Positions 1-10,165 of a stretch of DNA of 64,000 nucleotides are shown in pieces. The notes under the pieces were generated by a model, which saw nothing but the letters and a program-made list of their open reading frames with translations, ran no database searches and was not told the origin of the DNA. A program made the position numbers and the translations under genes. Source of the DNA: Nemertoderma westbladi (lineage: Eukaryota > Xenacoelomorpha > Nemertodermatida > Nemertodermatidae); contig JAUCBJ010001204.1 in NCBI GenBank assembly GCA_032718475.1, forward strand, positions 40,618 through 104,617, read 5' to 3'. Positions within the stretch are counted from its first letter, which is position 1, and the number at the start of each line of letters is the position of its first letter.

Positions 1-1673
1 CGTCCCCTTATAACTAAGGAGTAATATCTCGATGTCGTCCCCTTATAACTAAGGAGTAATATCTCGATGTCGTCCCCTTATAACTAAGGAGTAATATCTC
101 GATGTCGTCCCCTTATAACTAAGGAGTAATATCTCGATGTCGTCCCCTTACAACTAAGGAGTAATATCTCGATGTCGTCCCCTTATAACTAAGGAGTAAT
201 ATCTCGATGTCGTCCCCTTACAACTAAGGAGTAATATCTCGATGTCGTCCCCTTATAACTAAGGAGTAATATCTCGATGTCGTCCCCTTATAACTAAGGA
301 GTAATATCTCGATGTCGTCCCCTTACAACTAAGGAGTAATATCTCGATGTCGTCCCCTTATAACTAAGGAGTAATATCTCGATGTCGTCCCCTTACAACT
401 AAGGAGTAATATCTCGATGTCGTCCCCTTATAACTAAGGAGTAATATCTCGATGTCGTCCCCTTATAACTAAGGAGTAATATCTCGATGTCGTCCCCTTA
501 TAACTAAGGAGTAATATTTCGATGTCGTCCCCTTATAACTAAGGAGTAATATCTCGATGTCGTCCCCTTATAACTAAGGAGTAATATCTCGATGTCGTCC
601 CCTTATAACTAAGGAGTAATATTTCGATGTCGTCCCCTTATAACTAAGGAGTAATATCTCGATGTCGTCCCCTTATAAATAAGGAGTAATATCTCGATGT
701 CGTCCCCTTATAACTAAGGAGTAATATCTCGATGTCGTCCCCTTATAACTAAGGAGTAATATCTCGATGTCGTCCCGTTACAACTAAGGAGTAATATCTC
801 GATGTCGTCCCCTTATAACTAAGGAGTAATATCTCGATGTCGTCCCCTTATAACTAAGGAGTAATATCTCGATGTCGTCCCCTTATAACTAAGGAGTAAT
901 ATCTCGATGTCGTCCCCTTATAACTAAGGAGTAATATCTCGATGTCGTCCCCTTATAACTAAGGAGTAATATTTCGATGTCGTCCCCTTATAACTAAGGA
1001 GTAATATCTCGATGTCGTCCCCTTATAACTAAGGAGTAATATCTCGATGTCGTCCCCTTATAACTAAGGAGTAATATCTCGATGTCGTCCCCTTATAACT
1101 AAGGAGTAATATCTCGATGTCGTCCCCTTATAACTAAGGAGTAATATCTCGATGTCGTCCCCTTATAACTAAGGAGTTATATCTCGATGTCGTCCCCTTA
1201 TAACTAAGGAGTAATATCTCGATGTCGTCCCCTTATAACTAAGGAGTAATATCTCGATGTCGTCCCCTTACAACTAAGGAGTAATATCTCGATGTCGTCC
1301 CCTTATAACTAAGGAGTAATATCTCGATGTCGTCCCCTTATAACTAAGGAGTAATATCTCGATGTCGTCCCCTTATAACTAAGGAGTAATATCTCGATGT
1401 CGTCCCCTTATAACTAAGGAGTAATATTTCGATGTTGTCCCCTTATAACTACAGTTATAGGAGTAATAAGCTTACTAACAGCTTACTCCTTACTAACAGT
1501 AAGGAGTAATATTTCGATGTCGTCCCCTTACAACTAAGGAGTAATATCTCGATGTCGTCCCCTTACAACTAAGGAGTAATATCTCGATGTCGTCCCCTTA
1601 TAACTAAGGAGTAATATCTCGATGTCGTCCCCTTACAACTAAGAGTAATATCTCGATGTCTTCCCGTTACAAC
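1..1673. repeat. 35-bp satellite array, about 46 copies
   Basis: Nearly perfect head-to-tail copies of a 35-bp unit starting CGTCCCCTTATAACTAAGGA and ending TCGATGT. The array runs off the left edge, so its full size is unknown. It is interrupted once at about 1440-1505 by a rearranged stretch of unit fragments. Variants are few: TATAACT versus TACAACT, and ATCTCG versus ATTTCG. The TACAACT variant falls in units 5, 7, 10 and 12, which hints at a 5-unit (175-bp) higher-order repeat near the start. The last two units are degraded. Nothing coding is seen in it. Confidence 0.97.
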
Positions 1674-2134
1674 AATTATAGTTGTAGTTCGCTTCTGTAT
1701 TCTCAATCGTCCGATACCACAAAATGGTTGAGTTTAGCAATGAAATTTTTTTGTACATTGTTAGTTTACTTGGGGACAGTGTTACTAACTTGGGCACAGT
1801 GTTACTTAGAAACCACAGTGCTTTTAGAGTCATAGTAAATACAAATGAAAATAGGCGGGACATGCGTGATTTTTGAATATGAACTGAGTTTTTGATGTTA
1901 CTACCTACAGAACAGTTACAACCGTGTTATTCTCGATGAGACAATGCCAGTGACTTCTGAAAGAAAGTGTTAGTTAATTAACCCATTCTTAAATGGTTAA
2001 TATTTCCTATTAAAGTGTTAAATCCTTTCGACCCTTTCTTAACATCGCTGACGCTCGGTAAATAAAATGCCTCGAGAATAGTGAAAAAAAGTTCTAATTT
2101 TTTTCCCATGTAATAAATATTTAAATATACTTTT
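1674..2134. other. intergenic, 3' flank of PEX3
   Basis: AT-rich stretch between the satellite and the PEX3 stop codon. Short reading frames here have no protein-like composition. No poly(A) tract follows the PEX3 stop on the minus strand, which argues against a recent processed retrocopy. Confidence 0.5.
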
Positions 2135-3214
2135 TTATGATAAATCAACTTCACTAAAGCTTTCAAATATAACCCATCCAAGATTATCAACATCCTTAGA
2201 ACTAAATGTGAAAATAGAAGAACATTCTAGTTTATTAACTAACAAATCGTCAGCTGAGTTCCTGAATAAAGGAAGAATTTTAGCTAAAGGTAACGCCTTG
2301 TCGGGGGAATTGTTTAAATCATTCCAAAGCATCGATTTGATTTGATTCAATCCAACTTCCAAAGAGTTATGTAAAGTTACACTGGTATCCCTCAGCAAAA
2401 ACAAACTCGATATTTCCTCCTGGACGCTTTTCACGAAATAATAATCTGGGTTTGTGCAGCTGTAGGTTTGGTAACCAGGACTGCAGGGTTGAGTGACTAC
2501 CGGGTCAACTTCCGAAATGGAGATCGATATGGCGTCAATTAGTCGCGAAACTTGGTTGAAATCCATCGATTCAGTCAACTTATATGTTAGTAAATAATCC
2601 CGGACGACTTCTGTAATACATCGGGTCAGACGGGGGAATTGGGTGTCGAAATAAACAGAGACGCAGGACATAAAGTTTGTTTGAGCATCGGGGGATATCT
2701 CTTCTACGAGTTCGAGACTCGACTTAGTAGAATTCGGTGAGTTGGAACTATTGCTGAGTTTGAATGTGAGCCCGGCGATGGCGCTTATATGAACTCTAAA
2801 TAATATATTAATAAAGCTAAGGCAGTAAACAGTTGCGAATGAACGACTCACGCTGGAAACCTTCAACTCATTCCATAATGTATTCCGTTGACGAGACGAA
2901 TCGGCTTTCTGTAGTCGCGAAACAATGAGATCAATGTTGAATTCCTCGTCCAAATGTCGGCTAGCATGAGCGAACAAGTTGATTGTGGATGTTGTCCACT
3001 TCACTTTATTTGTCGAATAATACTGCGACTGTTTACTTTTTCGCATCCAACTAGCCAGATTTAGTTGCGACTTTGTTCTCAAGGAATGAATCACGTTTGA
3101 ACCGATTTCTATGGTTTTATATATCCCGAATGCAGAAACTCCAACGATACCGGTACCGGTTAACCAGAACTTTCCTTTGTGTTTTCTGACAAATCCCTTG
3201 AAGTATTCAGTCAT
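2135..3214 (-). CDS. PEX3: peroxisomal biogenesis factor 3 (PEX3), single exon
   Basis: 359-residue protein. PEX3 is the peroxisomal membrane anchor that docks PEX19 and lets membrane proteins insert into new peroxisomes. Seen here: a short basic N-terminus (KHKGK at 11-15), one membrane segment at about 16-33 followed by a cytosolic domain, the family-like stretch LWNELKVSSVSRSFATVY (113-130) with LFRVHISAIAG just after, and near the C-terminus ALPLAKILPLF (307-317), which lines up with the SLPLAKIIPI block of vertebrate PEX3. Length is close to the usual 370-375 residues. The ATG at 3214 gives the normal N-terminus and has A at -3. The whole gene is one open frame without introns, which is unusual because animal PEX3 genes are normally split into many exons. 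The family assignment rests on remembered conservation, not on a search. Confidence 0.9.
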   Translation of the reverse strand: MTEYFKGFVRKHKGKFWLTGTGIVGVSAFGIYKTIEIGSNVIHSLRTKSQLNLASWMRKSKQSQYYSTNKVKWTTSTINLFAHASRHLDEEFNIDLIVSRLQKADSSRQRNTLWNELKVSSVSRSFATVYCLSFINILFRVHISAIAGLTFKLSNSSNSPNSTKSSLELVEEISPDAQTNFMSCVSVYFDTQFPRLTRCITEVVRDYLLTYKLTESMDFNQVSRLIDAISISISEVDPVVTQPCSPGYQTYSCTNPDYYFVKSVQEEISSLFLLRDTSVTLHNSLEVGLNQIKSMLWNDLNNSPDKALPLAKILPLFRNSADDLLVNKLECSSIFTFSSKDVDNLGWVIFESFSEVDLS

Positions 3215-5099
3215 GATGGTAACCTACCCGTACAATATTCGTTTTAATTAATTTTAATTAATAATCTAATTTATTGTTCGACAAAAAAAAACTAACACAG
3301 TAATTATACTACTGGTCCGGGTACTGGTACAGTACCGTACTAGTACAGTACAGAGTAGTAAGTACCGTCAACTGGGGTCAGATTGAATAATTATTTCCAG
3401 CATAAATTTGGATGCGGTTTCTTACAGCAGATACAAATGTAAATAAACCATATTAGTTGTAACAATTTACACAGTACATTCCGGTTTCTACGGTGGCTGA
3501 TCTTTGCCAATTAATTTATTTTTTTTTATTTTTTTTCAGAAGTTCGATGGAAATTCGACGCAAAGAACAGCTGATTACTCTAAAAAATAAAACTATAGGC
3601 CTAACCTGTTCTATTGTGTTCAGTTTATTGTTTTGGTTAAAATAACGTGCTGCTGTAACCTGCTACTTTCCCTAAATTTAGAATTTAACATTGAGGCGGG
3701 ATATTAATTCGCCTAGATGGAATTTGCGTCCAGCCCCCCCCCCCCCCCCCAAGTCTCACAAAGTCACCAAGACGCTGCCTATGGATGGTCTATGGAGCTC
3801 CGTTCCGGCCAAAAGGGCATGTCATTTTCGGCTCAAGAATGTCATGTACTTTTGCTTTTGGCCAGAAAGAGTCCCATAATAGTCTCCAGCTGTCCAGCAC
3901 GTGTATCTGCCAAATTTCAGTTTGAACGGATAACAAATAAAAATTTATAAATATAAATAAAATAAAAATTTCGCCCTCTAGTGGCAAACTTTAGAAGTTT
4001 ACATGGAGCAGTGTCAAACAAAGACGCAGTCAGTTAACTAATACATAATTACATACAGTATATTCCAAGTTCCAGCTTAAATGAATTAAAATTAAGGAAC
4101 GGGTGGAAGGTTTTTACTTGCAGACATTTCACTCACTAGCACGGCAGACTGGGAGAAAAAGTTCTTATGATAAAAAAGGTCGATCTACTTAGGCGTCTTG
4201 TTGCTTAATGTATATTAATGCCATTACTTTCAGTTTCGCCTTCACTGTGGGAAAAATCCCGGACCCGTCCCTGATGTAAGTGTGATAAAAGCCAAATTCG
4301 TTGGTCATACATACACAGAGCTGTCAATACAAAGGATATAGAACCGAGACAGTGGAATATGTAATTAGAGTTATACTGTATATCTCGTGTGGTGCGCATA
4401 GACAAGTACAAGTATAACGGGAAACCAATTTCCTGTTCCTTTCTGTAATAAAAGATATTCTGGGAAAATAAACCGTACAAGTACACTTATTGCTAAAAAA
4501 AGTGAACCAATCTCCGGTGCAAAATAATGTTCTCTTTGTTATTATAGACAAAATTTAATTCATTTTTAATACACAGTAGGTGTAATTCAATATCACTGAT
4601 TTTGTTTTGAAGATATAGAATCCAGTCTGTTTACGTATTTATATGATTTTTCTGTAAGAATTCATCGATCCGGTCTCAATTTCTGTACGAAATTGCACGA
4701 CTAGGGATGACGTTAAATAGGTAGGATCCCCTGTATACTCAACGGAATCTCGAATTATACACCGCACAAAGTCGGTCTCCACTTTTATACTACAGTATTA
4801 CATCACCACGGTGTGGATCTGTTTACCATACGGGATACTCTTCACTCTCTGTCATTGTGTCCGGGTAGTTACAGCGACTGAACTTCTTTAGCAATAGCGT
4901 TTGGCGGCACGCACAGGTTAAAATTAGACTAAAGTCTGCAGAAATTTCGCAATGCTGTTTCCATAATGAAAACTCTTCAGACATTCGTGCAAACGCAAAG
5001 ACAGTGGTACAATGGGTTCATATATTCATACGTGATACAATACGAGGATATTCATAGCGCTGATGATGGGGTGGACACATCTCCACCATCTGGTAGCCG
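3215..5099. other. intergenic region upstream of PEX3
   Basis: No convincing gene. Contains a self-complementary GTAC-rich patch at about 3310-3365, a 17-base poly-C run at 3734-3750, and a degenerate copy of the CAGGTTACAGAGGC-type minisatellite word (inverse orientation) near 3630-3660. The PEX3 promoter should lie at its left end, but I see no clear core element. Confidence 0.4.
3734..3750 (+). repeat. poly-C run, 17 bases
   Basis: Uninterrupted C tract, one of at least ten long C or G tracts in the window. Confidence 0.95.
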
Positions 5100-5440
5100 T
5101 TGCCGAGTCGTGAGTCCCAGAATATCAAACCAATCCTTGGAGAGAGATCTGAAATTGTTATCTAGGTCTTATTGGAGGCTGCATCCAGGACATTGCTTTC
5201 GCCGTGAGGACCAGCCAGTGCATAATCTTGTACTTTGGCAGCCTCATGGAATGAATAAGCATGGTGGACAGCCCATGACTTTCTTGAGACGCATCTTAAA
5301 GGACACTGGCCTTGAAGATGCGGATGATCTAGCAAATGTCATGGGTGATAGGGAGTTGTGGCGGTGCAATTTTGTCGATAAGCCGGCACAACATTCTTAA
5401 AAATGCAGCTGCAATGCAGCATGCCGATCCTAGTAGTATC
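5100..5440 (+). pseudogene. LINE (non-LTR retrotransposon) 3'-end fragment, copy 1a
   Basis: Encodes the C-terminal end of a non-LTR reverse transcriptase ORF: GHCFRREDQPVHNLVLWQPH followed by a GGQPMTF and DTGLEDADDLAN stretch and a terminal ELWR. This pattern (GHC-R...QPVH-L-LW, GGRP-TF, LL-DTG) is typical of the ORF2 tail in several LINE clades. The same tail, almost residue for residue, is on the minus strand at 45217-45480, and a decayed one is at 50890-51240. Sequence after the stop (CATGCCGATCCTAGTAGTA) matches the 3' end of the second copy. It is 5'-truncated and inactive. Confidence 0.8.
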
Positions 5441-5564
5441 CAGTGTTGCCCTCTTTGTGAATATCAGAAAGACCACAATTTTGATAGAAAAAATGGACTC
5501 GAACCAGCGGAAAAAAATTGAGCGTGATAATATTCAATCGCTGGATGAACCGGTAAGTAAGTAA

Positions 5565-5800
5565 GGTGACATGGACAAGGACTTTTGCTATCTTGGATCA
5601 AGGGTTCGGAGGTCTGGTGGAGATCTCCGAATTCGCAAATGGAAAGCCTGGTCTGCCATCCACAAGCTATCCAGGATCTGGAAGAGCTGTGATATATCAT
5701 GCTCTTTAAAGGTACGTCTTTTCGTGCTGCTCTATAATGGCAGTACATTCTTGGCTCGAACTGCGCTGAAGACAACAGGTCTCCGGATGGTACACATACT
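5565..5800 (+). pseudogene. LINE fragment, copy 1b (upstream part, displaced)
   Basis: Encodes DFCYLGSRVRRSGGDLRIR and RIWKSCDISCSLKVRLF, the region that lies upstream of the C-terminal tail in the better copy on the minus strand (DFCYLGSWIRKSGEDLRIR at about 45780-45850). Here it sits downstream of the tail, so the two pieces are out of order. Either two truncated insertions lie side by side, or one copy was rearranged. The frame is lost after about 5760. Confidence 0.75.
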
Positions 5801-6264
5801 CATACACATTCTCCGGATGGTACACATACAGTATACCACGATACTGCGAAGTGTGCATAACATTTCCTATGATACACCCCATTACCAAGACCCAGCATCA
5901 CTCTGCAGAGACACCGCCAGAAGCTTGCTGATCACTGTTTCAGCCATCCATGTTAAAGTTATATATTAATCGACATGACGAATTCAGGGCGTTCATATTG
6001 CAGTTTTCAGCGAGAAGGTTATTATGATAAATCTAGGAGTTTTTTTTACCGCCCGTTTGTATATTATATACATAAATTACATTAATAAATAAATAATTTA
6101 TTATTTAAGATAAATTATTTATTTATTGGCCTAGGGAATCGCCTGCCAAAGTGGTATACACCATACTCCATGGTGATGGGGTGGGTGCGCGCCCGTCTCA
6201 CCTTTGCAGTATTCTCCGTGGAACTTTTGCGTGTCTTCGCTCCAGCCGAACAATGTGGCTAAAC
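5801..6264. other. intergenic, nothing recognised
   Basis: Short duplication CTCCGGATGGTACACATAC at about 5781-5829, then AT-rich sequence. No gene seen. Confidence 0.4.
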
Positions 6265-6904
6265 GGTCTGTAACGTCCAACCATATAGAAACAGGAGAAA
6301 AACACACAGGGAGAAGTGAGACCCTGATTGGCTAGAGAAGCGTGACGTGATTGGCTGACAGTACAGTAAGTAGTTACGTTTACGAATTCGTAAGCCTGGG
6401 CCTATATATTCTTATATTAAAATCCGGGATGTCCCCGGCGCTATAATATTGCCATAAATAAAATCATTAAAATCGACGCACATAACGCTTAAAATAATAG
6501 AGTAAGGGCACATAACATCAGAAAGTGGTTAAATTGGTCCTAATCAATAATACTGTTTCTATTAGGTTGCCTCAAGTAGACAATATGTGGGGGTTGCGCC
6601 ACATGTTGAATATTATTAGCAAGTAGACAGTATTGTAGGCAGTATGTACAAAGATATACCATGACACGGGGCCAACATGAATATACATTTCAAGCCAATG
6701 TTATCCAACATGAATATACATTTCAAGCCAATGATAGTACACTAAATAAGCCATTCAATATGACATATTATGGGATATACATATAGAATCATAATTCAAA
6801 ATTCAATTAAAAAAAAATAATAAATTTCGTGAATTGCTATTAACAACCGACGTAGCACTGGTACTGTACCAAAACTTCTTCGCCGCCGATATACAAAACA
6901 AAAA

Positions 6905-7150
6905 CGATACCGGTATATAGATGTGAAATTGCTACGTTGGGACTGCACCAATAGCTTATTTCCACAGATATATTAAAAATCGATTTTACACGGGCACCGA
7001 CACCAGTATATAGATAGACAGAATTCGATACCGGTATATAGATGTGAAATATGCTACGTTTTCACTGCACCTAGACTTATTTGCCGCAGATATATTAAAA
7101 ATCGATTTTACACGTACACCAGTAAATAGATGTGAAAAATGCTGCGTATA
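6905..7150. repeat. tandem duplication, period about 125 bp
   Basis: CGATACCGGTATATAGATGTG is followed by GCTACGTT, a CTGCACC patch and GCAGATATATTAAAAATCGA, then the whole block repeats once with small changes. Confidence 0.75.
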
Positions 7151-7803
7151 GGAATTTAGAAGATTATTATACATACCGGTATGCATTTCAAGCCAATGTT
7201 AGTACTCGAAATAAATCATTCACTATTCTTTAGGCATTAAGATATTATTATGTGATATACATTTCAAAAATTCAAATCAAATTAAAATAAATTTCGTGAA
7301 TTAATTGTTATTAATCAAGCGACATAGCACTGGTACAAAAGATGTGAAAAATCCTACGTGTGGGGATTTAGAAATTCCTTTAATATCATTAATCTAGTGG
7401 ATATAGCGTAGTTTGTATTGTTCAAGTGTGATTGCGAGTACCAAGTGGTGAATTGATCCTTGGGGCTGATATCCGCCGTCTGGGCCATTTTTGCGGTTTG
7501 ACTACAATGTTTGGTTGAATATGGGTGGACAGCAATGGATAACAAATTCGGATTATTATATCTCCACGCTGTGAAATTATATGATGCAAATATGTCTACT
7601 GAGGGTCCCACACAATGGTCACACAATGTACTACCAAAGAGAAAAGCTAGTTTGGGATTCTTTACCAGCTATGTTGTAGCACTGACACTGTTGTAGCTAC
7701 TGGACTGGTATTTTTGCAAAAATTTAATGGTTTGGCTCTTTGGTACCGGTTGACTGGTATGTCTTCTTCTGTTGTAGCTACCGGTACCGGTGCCGGTGTA
7801 ACA

Positions 7804-7850
7804 GGAAAATATGCCCCCCCGGGAAATGTGCCCGGGGGGGCATATTTTCC
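7804..7850. repeat. perfect 20-bp stem hairpin, GC-rich
   Basis: Left arm GGAAAATATGCCCCCCCGGG (7804-7823), 7-base loop AAATGTG, right arm the exact reverse complement (7831-7850). Related but degenerate C-run/G-run hairpins follow to about 7925 and recur at 8575-8700. Confidence 0.95.
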
Positions 7851-7944
7851 TAGGAAAAAATGCCCCCCCCCGGGCAAATTTCCCTAGGAAAAAATGCCTC
7901 CCCTTAGGAAATTATGCCCCCCCTGAATTATACAATAAACAAAA

Positions 7945-8310
7945 CTTATTACTACTAAAACTTACAAAAATTATACAAAACAATAAACAGTCACTTTACC
8001 AAATGAAGGAAAGGAGCAGGTTACAGAGGCAGGCCTTTCTAACCAAAACAATAAACGATCATTTAACTAATTGAGGGAAAGGAGCAGGTTACAGAGGCGG
8101 GATTTTCTAACCAAAACAATAAACAGTCACTGTAGCAAATCAGGGAAAGGAGCAGGTTACAGAGACGGGATTTTCTAACCAAAACAATAAACGATAACAT
8201 TACCAATTGACTGATTGAGAGAAAGGAGCAGGTTACAGAGGCGGGATTTTCTAACCAAAACAATAAACAATCACTTTACCAAATCAGGGAAAGGAGCAGG
8301 TTACAGACTT
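7945..8310 (+). repeat. minisatellite, period 68-76 bp, 5 copies
   Basis: The core AAAGGAGCAGGTTACAGAGG starts at 8010, 8078, 8146, 8222 and 8290, each followed by TTTCTAACCAAAACAATAAAC. The same family appears in inverse orientation at about 9765-10165, and single words recur at 12270-12300 and 3630-3660. Confidence 0.9.
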
Positions 8311-9069
8311 AAAAAAGCTTGGAGCTGCTCGGCGCCCACACAACACCACACACTCGCACTGCTGTTATACCAGTAGTTACTACAGTAGCCTACTGACTTA
8401 GATACTTCAGTATGCTGTTCTACATCCCTTACTGCCTTACCTGCTTACCTACCGGCAGACCGGTACCGTACTATTCTTCCAACTATTACAAGTTCTGCAG
8501 TTGGTAGATTAAAAGTGGCTACCAGCAGACCGGTATCGTACCAGTTTTCAGACTTTTGAGGGGGGCTAATTTTCCTGAGGGGAGGCATTATTTCCTAAGG
8601 AGAAAATGCCCCCCCGGGCTAAATTTCCTAGGAAAAATTGCCCGGGGGGACATAATATCCTAGGAAATAATGCCCCGGGGGGCATATTCTAGGGGGGGCT
8701 GATTTCCTTGTGACACCGGTGCTGGTATTTTTTGCAAGAATTGAATGGTTTGGTACCGGTAGACTGGGATGTTTTCCGTATCTGACACATAAGGAATCCG
8801 CATGCGGATGCATCATCGACCAATCAAAATTGCTAATCATCCCCTTCTATTTGCTTAGAAATTGGAGCCCTCCTATTGGCTTGTTTAGTCTTAATTAAGG
8901 ACAATTAAGGATATAATAGTAATAGGCCTAAAATCAATTCTAAATCTATCGCGATATAAGCGTGTACTAATTTCCTGACAGCACCGTAAAGTTTCAGCCA
9001 ATCAGCGTCGCACTTCTACCTGTGTGTTTCGCTCCGTGTGCTTCTCTATATGGTTGGACGTTACAGACC

Positions 9070-9764
9070 CTTCTCTAAAGAATGAAATGAAACTCAGTAG
9101 TCCAATACAGTAATACATTCTTAATACTACGCTATCCAGTTTTCAACATCACAAATCCGATTGGCGCAAGTTGGCAAGTTCGTGATGCTGGTTCACAGTG
9201 GATAGTTGTTGTATACAGTACATCTTCACGTTTTCCAGGTGTGAGGTTGTATGTTCCCCCCCCCCCCCCCCCCCCCCCCCCTACCACCCATCCTCAGAGG
9301 CCTGTTCAGCCGTGATTCCATACCGGGCATTACAGAAAGTGGGTTCCAAAGAGCTGGAGCTGAATTAATTTAGATTTTGCTAGTCGAATACTTTTGTAAA
9401 CATGATATAGGTATAATGTTATTACCAAATGTACGTGCGTGTTTTGTACGTGCGTGTATTTAATCACCGTTTATTTCCGCTGGCTGTTTCCCTAGGGGAA
9501 CCACTGAGGGACTGAAGTGAGGCTGCGATACGCAGTACAGTCCACACCGAGATAGGCTAGGCCTACAGCAGTACAGTTATGTACAGTACAGCAGTAGGCT
9601 ATACAGTACTGTATATTAAAGAATAAATAATGATTAATTGAAAAATAACTATACCGTGTATATGATTGCGTGGGTATACCTGGAACGTGATGTTTAGGCC
9701 CTAAGAACTGTCTGGATATTATGGACAGTGAGCGGGGAAGGTGGATGTAGTGCTACATCGTTAA
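9070..9764. other. intergenic with a 26-base poly-C run
   Basis: No gene seen. Poly-C occupies 9256-9281. Rich in AGGCCTAC and ACAGTAC words. Confidence 0.5.
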
Positions 9765-10165
9765 TAAAGCCAACCTCTGTAACCTGCCCCTTTCCTTCAT
9801 AATTGTTATCAACATATTTTATTGCTTTGCTTATAAAACACCGCCTATAATCTTATCCGTTCCCTCAATTTGAAATAAATGTTATCGTTTATTGCTTTTA
9901 TCAGAAAAATACCACTTTTATAACCTGTTCCTTTCACTCAATTCGTAACGATATATTTTATTACTTTGGTTAGGTAAACCGGCCTCTGTAATAAATTTCC
10001 TACTCCTTTTCCAGAATTGGTATCGATATATTTTATTATTTTGGTTAGGAAAGCCAATAACCTCTGTAACCAACTCCTTCCATCAATTCATAATTACATC
10101 GTTTTTTTGTTTTGGATAAAAAATTCCGCTCCTGTAAAAGCATGCTTTCCTTCAATTAGATGTTT
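9765..10165 (-). repeat. inverted, diverged copies of the CAGGTTACAGAGGC minisatellite
   Basis: Five or six degenerate copies of CCTCTGTAACCTG...TTTCCTTC...TTTATTGCTTTGGTTA, the reverse complement of the 7945-8310 unit. Divergence between copies is much higher than in the forward array, so this is probably older. Confidence 0.8.

Larger units (their letters stand above)
6265..9069. mobile_element. inverted-repeat unit of about 2.8 kb, possible non-autonomous DNA transposon
   Basis: The left end reads GGTCTGTAACGTCCAACCAT at 6265 and the right end at 9069 is its exact reverse complement. Similarity continues inward for about 90 bases with changes, including CACACAGG and CTGATTGGCT. Inside are tandem duplications (about 6905-7150, and 6640-6880 repeated at 7180-7350), GC-rich hairpins, a minisatellite, and a roughly 60-bp direct repeat (7700-7770 and 8720-8775). 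No transposase frame is visible. I cannot identify a clean target duplication, so the true borders may lie slightly outside. Confidence 0.55.

Noticed and set aside
1-1673. CRISPR array
   Set aside because: The 35-bp units are contiguous without unique spacers, and the window is eukaryotic.
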